In this document: positions 35,507 through 47,539 of the stretch, in pieces
How the letters are laid out: the number at the start of each line of letters is the position of its first letter
How positions within the stretch are numbered: the stretch's first letter is position 1
From: Aphidius gifuensis
Taxonomy: Eukaryota; Arthropoda; Insecta; Hymenoptera; Braconidae
NCBI RefSeq assembly: GCF_014905175.1
Contig: NC_057789.1
Span: 5,642,001-5,706,000 of the forward strand
DNA: 64,000 bases
Reading direction: 5' to 3'
Made by a program: the position numbers and the translations under genes
The notes under the pieces: generated by a model
Databases searched by the model: none
What the model was told of the DNA's origin: nothing
The model's input: the letters and a program-made list of their open reading frames with translations, nothing else

Positions 35507-36840
35507 CATGGACAATAATCTATTTCTATAAAATTTTTTTTTTTCTCTCTTTCATTACATTTTATTATTTTTTTCTTCATTTTAATTATATTAATTACTT
35601 TTTTTTTATGCCTATTATTGAAAATGACGACAATGATGATTAATTTATTTTTTATTTGAAACTTAATTTCATTCACAACTGCCCGTTAATTATAATTTAT
35701 TTTTTATTTTTTTTTGTTAATAAGATATCGTCCAATAAAGACCTTTATCTTTTTTTTTTTTTTTTTTTTTATTAATATTTATTATAAACAATTTGTTTAA
35801 TCTCAATTATAACTTTTTTTTTTTCGTTAAAGTACTTTTTAGATTTTATTGCAATTGTTTTTCTTTTTAGTTTTGAGAATATAATATGTCGAGGGAAAAA
35901 TGAAAAAAAAAGAAAAAAAAAATACATTTTTGTATTTAAAATGACAACAATGTTGTGTCAATGATTTTATTTTTTATTTTTTATTATCTCAGGAAATCTT
36001 TCTGGCTTATTAGAAAGACTGGGATAGGGCTAATTTAAATGCCCTGTCATCAATTGTTAGTGCAATTTAATGCGTTGATTAAAATGGTGCACGCAATTTT
36101 AGTGCCTTTTAAATAATTTAAAAAACAAAACAGACATTTACACTACACACATAATTGCATCAAAACAGGATAAATGAATCTGAAAATAAAAAAAAAAGAG
36201 GTAGTCGTTTGTTCTATCTTATTTTTTTTTTTTGTTTCTTTTTTTTTTAGTCTTTAAGTAACTTAATGTCTTCACTTGTAATTTTTTTTTTTTTTTTCTT
36301 TTTTGTAACCATTTAATTTTGGTAAGTGGTTGAGGATTATACGTGTATATATTATTTCGAGTTATTTCTAACAATTTACTTAGTTAATAAATAGATTAAT
36401 TTAATTTACTTTGATGTGAACGACAGTGTGATTGACACGACTGTTTTTAAATGTAAATCATGTGCAAAAATGATTGAATGTTTGCAAGATAATAAAATAA
36501 TTAAATAATAATTTAATTTTAATTTTTTCTTGTAAAAATCTTTTGTTTAATTATAAAAGATTTATTACTATGCTCGCACCAACAATAGGAAAACAAATAG
36601 TTTATTGTAATTTTTTTTTTTCCGCCATAATAAAAGTTTTTTTAATAAAAAAAAAAAAGAAAATAAGATTTGTTTGTTTTTTATTTATTTATTTAATTTA
36701 TAAAATATAAAAAATTGTTTTTTTATTTTCAATAAAATTATATTCACAAGTTTTTACTGTACGAAATAATTGCTTGATATTAATTTTTTGTTTTTTCAAT
36801 CCACTCTTTGGTTTTTTTTATATTTTAATATTTATTTTGT
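35507..36840. other. Shared 3' region between two convergent genes
   Basis: Poly-T and poly-A rich DNA holding the 3' UTRs of the plus-strand NDRT-like gene and the minus-strand PIG-S gene. AATAAA-like hexamers are too common in this composition to call a polyadenylation site. No other gene is seen. Confidence 0.7.
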
Positions 36841-38810
36841 TCACTTTGATGATGATGGAAAATAATAACGTTTAATATTTTTTAAAGAAAGTAATACTGG
36901 AATCATAACTGGCAAAAATAATGGAATATAAACTGCATATCTGAAAAAATAAAAATAAATTATCAAAAAAGTTGATTTAAAAAGAATAAATAAATAAATA
37001 AAAAAATATAATTTACTTTTGATCATCTGGAAAATATAAAAGTGCCAATAATGATGGATCAGTGAATGCAGCCTCAGCTGTAATAAATGCCTCTTTGCTC
37101 AATAAAAATCCCTCAGTTAAATAACCATTTTCCAATTTATTTGCTGATAGCTCAACAAGATTAAGAGCATTTTTAATACGATTACCAACTGTTTCAGTAA
37201 TGACAATATTACTTATTTCACCCAACAATTGAGCCAATGATTGAAGTGTAAGTTTAGCTGAAGTTAGTTGTTCAATTGCTCGGATTCTCAGCAATGCATC
37301 CAGTTCCCAATCACGTGGCTTTGAGCCAACAAGAGGTGTTACTTGAGCCCCAGGAATAATATCCTCCTGTCACATAAAAAAACAACAACAACATTCAATA
37401 AACAATAATACTCTAATTAATTAATTTTAATGTTTTTATAATAATATATTTTTTACAGGATCTGGTATGCCAATGAGAACTCTGAGCTGTGCCAAAAATA
37501 CTCCCATAATAGTAACATCACTTGGAACAACTTCAACAGGTTCATCTGATTTAGCCTCTTCACAAACATCTGCTGGTGGATTTGAAATAATAACACCACC
37601 CCATCTTGGTGATAAAAATGCTTCTACATTATTTAAAAATTTTGATTTATGTCCAGCTTTTGTATAAATATAAATTGGTGAATTTTCACATGGCACAGCA
37701 TATGCAACTAAATTAATACATGGATGAAGACTCATTTGTGAACCTAAAATATTCAATGATAAATTTTAATTTTTTTTATAATCAATTAAAATAATAATAA
37801 TATGTACATTAAAAATTAATTACCCAATTTTTTTTCTAATGGTGTTATTAATTGTGGTAATACATCTTCTGATAGTGCATAATGTTTACCCAAACGTGTA
37901 CTATCTTTAACAAGCTTTGGCTTGACATCCAATGGCATCAAATAAAGCCACTGTGATTTAACTGAATAATTTGCAACAATTGATAAATGTTGTAAAAATG
38001 GTTCAATATAATTTTCCGAAAGTTGTGCTAAATTTAAATTTATTTTTAATTTTTCTGGATCTGGATTAATCATTGTCAATAAAATATCATAAGCTGGACT
38101 TGCTGGAAATCTACGACGATTGTCTTCATCAAGACTGTATTTTGTTGGATCAGCAAGTGCATTTCTTGTCAATGCCAATGATTTATCACGTAATATCCAT
38201 TGTGATAATATTTGAGCAAGTTTAATACCACCTAATTTAAAATAAAATATTTATAAATGCAAGTATATGTTATTGATGTTGTAAAGAAAAAAAAATAAAT
38301 AAACTTACTTGTATCACTGGGATAAAATACACTTCTACTTGTACCAACAACAACACTGGACAAATTTGGTGCTTCAAGTAATAATAATTCACCAACTTTA
38401 AGATCAAATGAACTGGCAACTTTTTCATAATCAGATGGTGTAAATGATGAGCTAACAAGACTTGATGATATCACTTCATGGCTGACATTAACTTTGTACA
38501 ATTCTGCAAATGATTCAATTAAATAAAATTAATATTTTTATATTATTTAATTTTAATATAATTTAAATATTAAACTCACCAGAATTATGAAAAAATTTTG
38601 TTATTTCATCAGTAAGTAATTTAGCACGATTATCTGAAATTGCTGCTAGATATATTTTGCAGTAAATTTTAGTATCAAGTTTTGATAAAGATGCAATTCC
38701 TGCGTATGGAAGATCAGCTCTTAACACAGCTGTTGTATGCCACCAAAGTGGTACACCAACACCAAGCAACAAAACAGCAAATGATATACTTGCATAAACA
38801 CGATATTTAG
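36841..38810 (-). CDS. PIGS: GPI transamidase subunit PIG-S, first short exon not found
   Basis: Six exons: 38580-38810, 38309-38503, 37824-38231, 37457-37743, 37017-37366 and 36841-36940, about 523 residues with all phases matching. The first visible exon enters in phase 1, so a short exon carrying the ATG must lie further upstream (human PIG-S is 555 aa). An N-terminal membrane segment (LLLGVGVPLWWHTT) and a C-terminal one (PLFLPVMIPVLLSL) flank a large lumenal domain. The best-conserved blocks are LNLAQ, SPRWGGVII, VFLAQLRVLIGIPDP, LAQLLGEISNIVI and the end DPSLLALLYFPDDQKYAVYI. PIG-S is part of the ER complex that attaches GPI anchors to proteins; it is non-catalytic. The gene appears intact. 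Confidence 0.94.
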
Positions 38811-41448
38811 CTGAAAAAAAAAAACAAAACAAAACATAGATTTAATAAAAAACAAAATTATTATAATATTTATTTTTACAAGGACAAAATTAATGTCAAA
38901 ATATATATTGTTTTTTTTTTAAATATTTTTAAAAAAAGTCATCATCGTTATTTTAAAAAATATTATTACAAATTATTGTAGACCTTGAGTATAAAAAGCT
39001 TCCTCAAGAAATAATGGAACCGTGCCAATGAGGGTTGGAAGGGAGATACACTAAAAAATGACACTGACATTATACTAGAAAATAATTTCAAGCTCATCAT
39101 CATCATCATGCACGTGTAAGTAAACTCAAATAATATTGAATTTTATTTTATTTTATTTATTTATTATTTAAATATATATTTTTCATAGTTTAAATTGACT
39201 TGTGTTGAATTAAATTGTCATTAAAATATTATCAATTTAACAATAGCAATATATTTTTATTTTACATAAGTCATTGTAAATAATTTATGACGTAATATTG
39301 ACACTCAAGCCAATTGAGTTAACAAAAAAAAAACAACAAATATTAATAATGTGTTTTTATTTGTTATTTAATCTCTTTCCTGTTGGTAAAATTAACATGT
39401 GTTTTGAATTTTTTAATGTTTTGTTTTGCCATAATATAAATAAATATGTCAATGATCTTTTACATTATTATATTTATTTTGAATAATTATTTTTTTTTTT
39501 TAATTATTATCAAGTGTTATCTATTGAAGGACAAAGAGATTTTTTATACTGATTTTATATGTAACACATATCAGAATGAGACAATCATCATCTAGATCAT
39601 CTTGCTGCTTCTTTGTTTTGTTTGTTTATATTTATTTGAATGTATTGATTAAAATTCAATAGCCAATATTATTTATAAACTGTTGTTATTTATTTACAAT
39701 TTAAATTAGTTTAAAAATATAATTTTGTAATATTTTCAATTAATATGCAACAGATAACATCTTGAATGACAGACTTCATCCTTGTCAGAGTGTTTCATAA
39801 ATTTTCAATTACTCTAGAATTTATATTTTGAATATTTTAAATAATTTTATCACACACTGCACATCATCATCATTGTGATTGATGTGTTTTTATATTTGTT
39901 TAATGCGCATTTTAAATATTCTATTATCGCAAAAAATAGATAATCAATAAAGATATTATTTAAAAAATCAATCAGCTATCAATAGAAATATTTTTAGATA
40001 ATATTTTTACAATTATTAAAACACACTTGAGCCATCAGACATCAAGTCAAGTGTGTATTTGTATTATATAGTTTTTTTTGTAACTTGAATAATCATTTTT
40101 TTTTTTTTTAAATAAATTGAAGTCAACGATGTGATATTTTTTTAAATTGCAAATCATCATAAAAGTAACTGCAGAATATTGTTGAGTTAACATTAACATG
40201 ACAAGAATAACTTGAAATAATTATAAAATAAAAAAAAGTAACAACATGTTGAGATTTATTATTAGAATATTTGATTGAATAAATTATAGCTTGATGTAAC
40301 TGATGATGATTTGATGATTTGATGATACAACTTTTACTGCAATGAATATCTAAAGGTTACTTAAAAAAATATGTGCAATTGACAAATCTAAATGATGCTT
40401 TGAGATAATTTGTCGCATTAAATAACCAAGATAATATTAAATTTTTTAATATATATATTTCCTTTGATAATGTTGGATGGGGTGGTGACAAATGTGGTGA
40501 CTGAGTAGGGGCCCAGAAGAACACAAGACCCGTAACAACTTGACAATTTACAGTAGTCAATCAGAGTCTTAATAATATTGTTCATATTATTTTTCATCAT
40601 ATACTTGTTCATTTTAAAAATATTTTATAAAAATTTAATAATTAATATTAATATCGTGAAATAATTTATTCTCATTTCGAAATTTTTAATGTTTATTCAT
40701 GAATTTCTAATCATTGACGTCAATATTTATTTGTTTAATTGATTTTTAAATTATTTTTTTTATAAATTAATTTTATAACAAAGGTAAGTTGTGATTAAAA
40801 AATTGTTTAAGTATTTTTTTTCATTTTAAATCTACTGGCTTTAAGATTAAAAAATACATGTGCAATATAAATAGATTTAATTTTTATGTATTGATATCAT
40901 TAACGGTAAATTTGTATGGAAAATTATATGACGAAAGAAGGTCATTGCAGAGTGTAACTTGACTAATGACCTCTTTTTAAAAACTATTTAAAAAAAAAAA
41001 AGAAATATAGATTTTAATTAATAAAGCTTGATGATGTCATTTTTCAAATATTAAATTATTCATTGAACTTGTCATTAACGTCATTCTATTTCCTGAATAA
41101 AAATATTACTTTGAGTAAATTTTTCAATTTAATAACAGTAAAATTAATAATAAATAAATTTATCAAATGAATTTAATAATATTTAAATAATTTATTACTC
41201 GACGCATATCAATTTATAAAACTGATTGACAAAATGAACAAGTATATATTTAGCTCAGTCTGCCAATTGACCAGAGACTAAAAGTGCATAGACTCTGACA
41301 TGGTCATCAATGCTACCACTGAAAAAAATATCCACGTTTTCCATTTGGAGTTAAATATTAATTTAAGAATTTGTTTGTTTTTTTTTTCAATTATTTTTAA
41401 TTATTAAATACAGCAAATGCAGTGGCTGTTGTAATTTTATAAATCAAG
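38811..41448. other. Intergenic region between PIG-S and INDY
   Basis: This must contain the missing first exon of PIG-S, which I could not identify. It also holds an arrestin-like exon remnant at 38973-39050 and a more GC-rich patch at about 40470-40560 with open frames on the minus strand but no recognisable protein. The rest is AT-rich. A balanced patch at 41255-41345 may be the INDY promoter or leader. Confidence 0.55.
38973..39050 (-). pseudogene. Arrestin-domain (ARRDC-like) exon remnant
   Basis: Preceded by TTTTTTAG, a 26-codon frame reads CISLPTLIGTVPLFLEEAF and ends at TAA. The L-P-x-x-I-G-T-V-P-L block is the hallmark of the last beta strand of arrestin C domains in ARRDC proteins. 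No other arrestin exon was found nearby, and the usual C-terminal tail with PPxY motifs is absent, so it is either a relic or an isolated end of a gene. The match is short. Confidence 0.45.
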
Positions 41449-43749
41449 ATGACTAGAACAGATGATATTTCCATAAAATTGGAAACAAAAATGTATGTTT
41501 TTTAATAATATAATTATAAAATATTACATTAAAATAATTAATTGATTTATTTATTTTTTTAAAGGCCCGGAAGAAAGGATAGTTTTATTGTTCTTCTTGG
41601 AAGATTTATTTTACTTTATTGGAAAACAATTATTTTGATATTATGGCCAATTGTATTACTTCCACTTGTCATTATAAACAACGAAGAGGTAACAATATAT
41701 TTATTTTAAATCAACCATCAAAATTATCTTAATTTAATTTTTAAATTTAGATGTACAAGTGTCTTTATGTGGTAACACTGATGGCAATGTTTTGGGTAAC
41801 AGAAGTATTACCTCTTCCAATAACTGGATTAATTCCAATAGTACTTTATCCACTAATGGGAATTTTAAGTACAGCTAAAACAGCTGATTGTTATATGAAT
41901 GACACAACAATGATGTTCATAGGAAGTCTTGTTATTGCTGTTGTCATTGAGAGCTCTGGTCTTCACATGAGAGTTGCATTATTAATCATCAAACTAATTG
42001 GCTGTAGTCATCGAAAGTAAGCTGCAATAAATTTATATAAATTTAATAATGGAATTTTAATTTTATTATTTTTATTTGTCATCAGCTTGAGCCTTGGTTT
42101 ATTCTCTGTGACAATGTTCATATCAATGTGGATATCAAATACTGCTGCAACAGCAATGATGATTCCAATTGTTGATACTGTTTTGCTTGAACTTGAGACG
42201 GTTAATATATTTAATAAATAATTAAATATTTAAATAAAATTATATCAAGTTAATAATGTATTTATTATTTTTAGCAAGGACTTGGTGATAGATTTATTTT
42301 TGATGAATCAAGTACCGAGGGAGAAGAAGAACAAGGTGTAGAAAGGTAAAAAAAATAAAATAAACAATTTACTGGTTAATTATAAATGAAAAAGAAAATT
42401 AATTTGTGATGTATTGATGATGCAGACAGAAAAAGCCTACACATACTACAATGGTGTATTATTTATCAGCATCATATGCATCAAGTATTGGAGGAATTGG
42501 TACACTAGTTGGAACTGGAACAAATTTAACATTCAAAGGAATTTATGAAGAGTAATAATTCCTAATAATAAATATAATGATTAAATGATTTTAAAAATTG
42601 TATTAACAATGTAAAAATATTTACAGACGATTTCCAAATAGTCCAGGTATAAATTTTGCATCATGGATGCTTTATACTGTACCAGCAATGATTGTCATGG
42701 GTATTTTAACATGGTTGTGGTTACAAATAATGTACATGGGATTATTTAGACCAAATAGTAACGATGCAAAAGCCATTGACATTGGTAAACATGGGGAAAA
42801 AGTTGCTGCATCAGTTATTGATAAAAAATACAAAGAACTTGGACCAGTTAAATGGAGTGAATGGATTGTTGGTACATTATTTATAACAGTTGTGTTATTG
42901 TGGTTTTTTAGAAAACCAGGTTTTGTTAAAGGCTGGCCTTCATACATCACTGATTTGTAAGTTATTCATTAGTTGATTAAAAAATTATAAATTTAATAAA
43001 TTAAATTTCTTTATTTATAGACCAGTTAAGGATTCAACAGCAGCAATTGGTTTGACAATTTTATTATTTATAATTCCATCAAGACCTGATTTTTTAAATG
43101 CATTTAATAGTGATCCAGATAAACGACCAACAAAATCATCACCAGCATTAATAACATGGAAAATGATACATGAAAAAATGCACTGGAGTTTATTATTTGT
43201 TCTTGGTGGTGGTTTTGCAATTGCAACTGGTAGTTCAAGTTCTGGTTTATCTAAAATGTTGGGTAATTCATTATCTGGTTTAAAGGATTATAATGCTTTT
43301 ACAATTCTTGTTCTTGTTTGTTTATTTGCTGAATGTGTTACTGAATTAACAGCAAATGTTGCTGTTGCTAATATTATTCTTCCAGTTTTAGCTGAAATGG
43401 TAATTGTCTTTTTTTTTTTTTTCTATTTATATTTTAATCTTGTTATTAATCAATTTAATTTTTACAGAGTCGAGCTGTACATCTTCATCCATTGTATTTG
43501 ATGCTTCCAGCAGCAATGTGCTGTTCATTTTCATTTCATTTACCAGTTGGTACACCACCAAATGCCATTGCCAGTGCTGCTGGTCATATTAGAACAAATG
43601 ATTTTATCATTGCTGGAATTGGACCAACAATAATCACTCTTATTGTCACAGTATTTTCTTGGAATACTTGGGGTGTTTATGTATTTGATCTTTATGAGTA
43701 TCCATCATGGGCAGAACCATTAAATACCACATTAACATCTTCCTTATAA
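41449..43749 (+). CDS. Indy: INDY-like SLC13 citrate/dicarboxylate transporter
   Basis: Nine exons: 41449-41492, 41565-41688, 41751-42016, 42086-42200, 42275-42345, 42426-42551, 42627-42956, 43021-43399 and 43468-43749, giving 578 residues, the usual length for the family. Multiple hydrophobic segments are visible, with FWVTEVLPLPITGLIPIVLYP near the N-terminus, the substrate-site SNT motif in ISMWISNTAATAMM, GGIGTLVGTGTNL, and HLPVGTPPNAIAS near the end. SLC13 carriers import Krebs-cycle intermediates across the plasma membrane; INDY in flies affects fat storage and lifespan. The second SNT-type motif reads ANV (ELTANVAVANIILPV), which may bear on cation coupling. Splice junctions are canonical and in phase throughout. 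Confidence 0.95.
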
Positions 43750-45505
43750 TTTATTTAAATTAATTGTCCATCATTATCATCATCATCATTTGTCTTTTTC
43801 TAAATTGAGTATTTCTTTTTTTTTTTTTTTTTGTACATATAATTTTATCATCATAAACAATGTATTTAAAAAGAAAAACAAAACAAATAAATTGAAATTT
43901 TTAAAAAAATCACCTGGATAATTTTTTTTACAATAATCTTGTAATTGTTAATAAATTTTTAATTATTTATTTGGCTTACCATCAGTAGGATTGTCCTTTG
44001 GAATTACTTCACTTTCATCAGCCATCTCATTAAAATAATTTAATTAACAAATAACAACAGCAATAAAATATTGTTTATTTATTTTATATAATCAAAATAA
44101 ATATGACACTTTTACACGTAAATATAACCTATTATTTTGATAATAAATCAAATCTTTAAAACATTTTTTTATACACTTTATTTATTTATTTTTTTACATG
44201 TTATAAAAACACAATAACAATTTATAAGATTACTGTAGCAATATAAATTATAAATAGCAACAATTATTTTTTAACTTTAGCAATAGTCTGTGTATATGTG
44301 TGTGTGTAAACAATAAACATGACTTTAAATAATTCCGATGAATTCCACTAGATGGTTTCCAAAAAACGCTAATCCATAAAAAAAAAAAAATATATTAAAT
44401 TGCATATTTTGTAATGAATAATAATTTAAAAGTATTTTTATCTGTTTTTAAATTAATAAAATTATAATTACTCTTAATTGTTTAATTATACCTGCATAAT
44501 AACGGTATAATTTTTAAAGCTAGAAATTTGTTATAAACAATCAATAAAAATAACACCTGCAGCAATTCTCAGATGATCCTCCTAAAACATCATTATTTAT
44601 TTAAAAAAAAAAATACAATAAATTATCCAATATCATAATGAAACTAAAATCAAAATTATCCTCAATAAATTATGATATAAATAAAGAAAATCTCTTTTTG
44701 ATATTGTTGCTATGTATATAACAACAATAATATAACAACAATAATGAATGAGTTGCGTGCGCATTGTTTAGGTTATGTCTGATAATAATAGATAAACCCA
44801 CACGGTTACATATGTATCTCTCTCTAGATTCCAAAAAAAGAAAAAAAAAAAAAAAAAAGTTAACATCGTGATAATAAAGTCCAGTACAGTATCGTGTTCT
44901 CGTGTGACGTACTTGTTTTTGACAAAGCTTACTTGTAATGTATAATATTAATATTTTTATTAAAACCTTCGGCTATAGAATAAAATAAAAAAAAACATAA
45001 TTTCTAATTGTTATTACTGTTATTTTACATTGACAAAAATAGTATTAAGTATGCCACACGATTGATTGATCAAGGTGTATTATAAACCATCATAAAAACT
45101 AGAGATAAAAAAAGTAAAAATCACGGAAGCCAGACAGAGAAAGACAACGAGGAAAAAAAGAATAATTTTGTAAGTAGAGAGAGGCACTTGGCAAGTTTGA
45201 TTTCGCAGTTGACCCATGTTCAAGGACTCGTGTCTCATAATTTTTACAACATTTATACACCGGAACATCAATATTTTTGGTAATTATTAGTTTTATCATT
45301 TTAATTATTAAATAAAAGCTTTTTTTTGTTTAAAAATAATCGATTAAAGTGTGTAGCGTGTATATTTTCTTGAAACAAGTGGAACATGTGTTAGTGGCTA
45401 CGCTGATAAATCAGTTGGAAATAAAAATTATTAATATAATTTTATTAATATCCTATCTAACACTATTCTGGTAAATTAATATATTATTTTATTATTATTT
45501 AATCA
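43750..45505. other. Intergenic region with exon-like minus-strand scraps
   Basis: A 20-codon frame (43963-44025, minus) begins MADESEVIPKDNPTDG. Two exon-like scraps (44557-44581 and 44325-44368, minus) join to read EDHLRIAAAFFGNHLVEFI before a stop. A minus-strand frame at 45080-45271 ends in a hydrophobic stretch (IILFFLVVFLCLASVIFTFF). None matches a family that I know, and no complete gene can be assembled. The rest is AT-rich, with a short TG repeat near 44290. Confidence 0.4.
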
Positions 45506-47332
45506 TCATTTTGATGATGATGCTTGTGATATTGTTGGTATAATTGGCTGTATGCTATTTCTATTTTTGCAGGATTCATAAATTGCCTCATGGATTTTGA
45601 TGATTTGAAGATTCAAGGCATTTCTAACAATGCCAAATGATATTGCCGTTAAATAGAGAATATTTGTTATCCATTTTGGTGTATCAAAACATATAAATAC
45701 TTTCATCAATATTTCAAGGAACATTGGTGTCCACAATGCTACTGCTAGCATCAATGATTTTCTAAATATGTCTGATAACTCTTGGACTTTTTGAGTTTCT
45801 TTATAGATAATATTTTTTATATTATCATTTATTTTTTCATCATCTTCACTACTGTCTGTAAAACAACGGGATGTTGTTGATTTATTGATGTTCATTGTTG
45901 ATTTGTTAATGCCATTATCAACGATATTGGATATGAATAATTTTTCTAGAATATTCAAGCACATGTATCTTGCTCTCATGTTCAATATTGTTGATAAAAC
46001 TATCGGCAATAAATATATCACAATTAACAATATAAACATATGGATTCGCAAAAATTTTGTTGATATAAAACACTGATTCGCCATACAATTTGATGATTTT
46101 GTGCTATTATTGTTAAATAGCTTATTATCAAGATGATACATTTGCTTCTTCAATCGTTTTTCGTATTGTAAATAGTTCTTTTTATCTTTGACATTGATGG
46201 TTTTATTAGCAGAGCTTATCTTTTTGATAATATCAGCATAAATTTGTTGATTTGATTTGATGCTGTTGTTAAATCTGTTCATTGGTAATGTTGAACTTGG
46301 AATTGTAATTTGTGTTGTTGATTCTATTGGCAAATAACTTGGAGTTGTTGAATCAATTGTGCTATTTTTAATTAACGCTTCAAATAATTTTGTTTCATCT
46401 TGTTCATCTTGATTTGATTCTGTTAATTTTAGGTTCATAAACTTGACAACAGTTGATAGTTGTTCCGGTTCATATGAACTTTGTGAATTTTCATTTATTG
46501 AACTTGAAGTGTTAATGACTGATTCAACAATTCCGTGTATTTTTGAAACAACTTGATCAATTTCCGGACTTGAATTATTTGGATCTTCCAAAAGAGTCAA
46601 TTGCTCAATGTAATTTTTATCATCAGCTGTGTCTAGTTGAATTGTCTTTGATATATTGTCCTGATCAAAATCATCATAGCAATTATCAAATGGAAAATTA
46701 GTTGTAAATGTACACAACATTTCATTTGATCGCAAAATATTATCACTATTTTCCCAATTTGCAAGATTTAATATTCCAGTTAAAAATAATGGTATTATCC
46801 ATTGACTTGCAATACTTAAACTCGTTAATGCTTTTCTTCTTTTTGATGATGAATTAGTTATCAACTTTTCACTTTCGCTCAATGAGCTATCAATAATTTC
46901 TCCACACTTTGCTTGAACACATGTTACATCAAAATTACATTGAAACGATACACTCAACAATGAAATAAATGTATTTGCAAATGGAATAAAAAATATTGCA
47001 TAATGCATTAAAATTGTTTTAAAATTACAATTTAATTCTTGTGTCTCCATAGTGTCCAATGACATAGTTCCATTATTCAGTTCGAGTGTCTTTATTAAAT
47101 TCAGGAAATGTAGATCATTTGACGATTGTGATGTGTTTGATTTTGTTGATTCAAATTTATTTAAAATCAAAATAACAGCTGTCATTAAACTACTGAGTGT
47201 ATCAGATATTGCCAGGAAATAATGTGATGAACTTTTTAAAAGTTTAAACTTTCTTTTAATAATAATTGTTAATGATATTAAACTTGAAATAATTAATGCT
47301 GTTGCAGCTGTTGTTATAACACTTGTATTCAT
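45506..47332 (-). CDS. Unidentified intronless multi-pass protein, orphan GPCR-like
   Basis: A 608-codon uninterrupted frame from ATG at 47332. I do not recognise a family. Hydrophobic segments fall at roughly residues 3-25, 38-57, 107-130, 175-195, 427-450, 510-532 and 540-560: seven in all, the receptor count. The loop between the fourth and fifth is very long (about 230 residues), rich in Asn, Ser and Thr with many N-x-S/T sites. It would be extracellular if the N-terminus is outside. Cys residues lie before TM3 and in the long loop, as expected for a class-A disulphide. No clear DRY or NPxxY motif is present; the last segment reads FGIVRNALNLQI. It is probably a lineage-restricted receptor-like protein. 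The lack of introns contrasts with all its neighbours. Confidence 0.75.
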   Translation of the reverse strand: MNTSVITTAATALIISSLISLTIIIKRKFKLLKSSSHYFLAISDTLSSLMTAVILILNKFESTKSNTSQSSNDLHFLNLIKTLELNNGTMSLDTMETQELNCNFKTILMHYAIFFIPFANTFISLLSVSFQCNFDVTCVQAKCGEIIDSSLSESEKLITNSSSKRRKALTSLSIASQWIIPLFLTGILNLANWENSDNILRSNEMLCTFTTNFPFDNCYDDFDQDNISKTIQLDTADDKNYIEQLTLLEDPNNSSPEIDQVVSKIHGIVESVINTSSSINENSQSSYEPEQLSTVVKFMNLKLTESNQDEQDETKLFEALIKNSTIDSTTPSYLPIESTTQITIPSSTLPMNRFNNSIKSNQQIYADIIKKISSANKTINVKDKKNYLQYEKRLKKQMYHLDNKLFNNNSTKSSNCMANQCFISTKFLRIHMFILLIVIYLLPIVLSTILNMRARYMCLNILEKLFISNIVDNGINKSTMNINKSTTSRCFTDSSEDDEKINDNIKNIIYKETQKVQELSDIFRKSLMLAVALWTPMFLEILMKVFICFDTPKWITNILYLTAISFGIVRNALNLQIIKIHEAIYESCKNRNSIQPIIPTISQASSSK

Positions 47333-47539
47333 TTTGTACTTGTCTTTGTGGTGTCTATTTTAAAACTGTTTTTAAAGTTGATATAAATTTAAAGTAAAAA
47401 AGTATTTGATGATGTGGGTAATTATTTATGACATGTGGGCTTTTTTTTTTTTATCCAAAAATAATAACTGTATGATGATTGTTGATGATGAGGGTCAAGT
47501 CAATGATTTAAAATAATTATTAATTTACAGAAAATCAAC

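Noticed and set aside
39054..39113. ATG-repeat frame (MMMMMSLKLFSS) as the PIG-S start exon
   Set aside because: No donor gives the phase 1 end needed to join the exon at 38810.
40470..40560. GC-richer patch with open minus-strand frames
   Set aside because: Considered as the missing PIG-S first exon or a further arrestin exon, but neither phase nor sequence fits.
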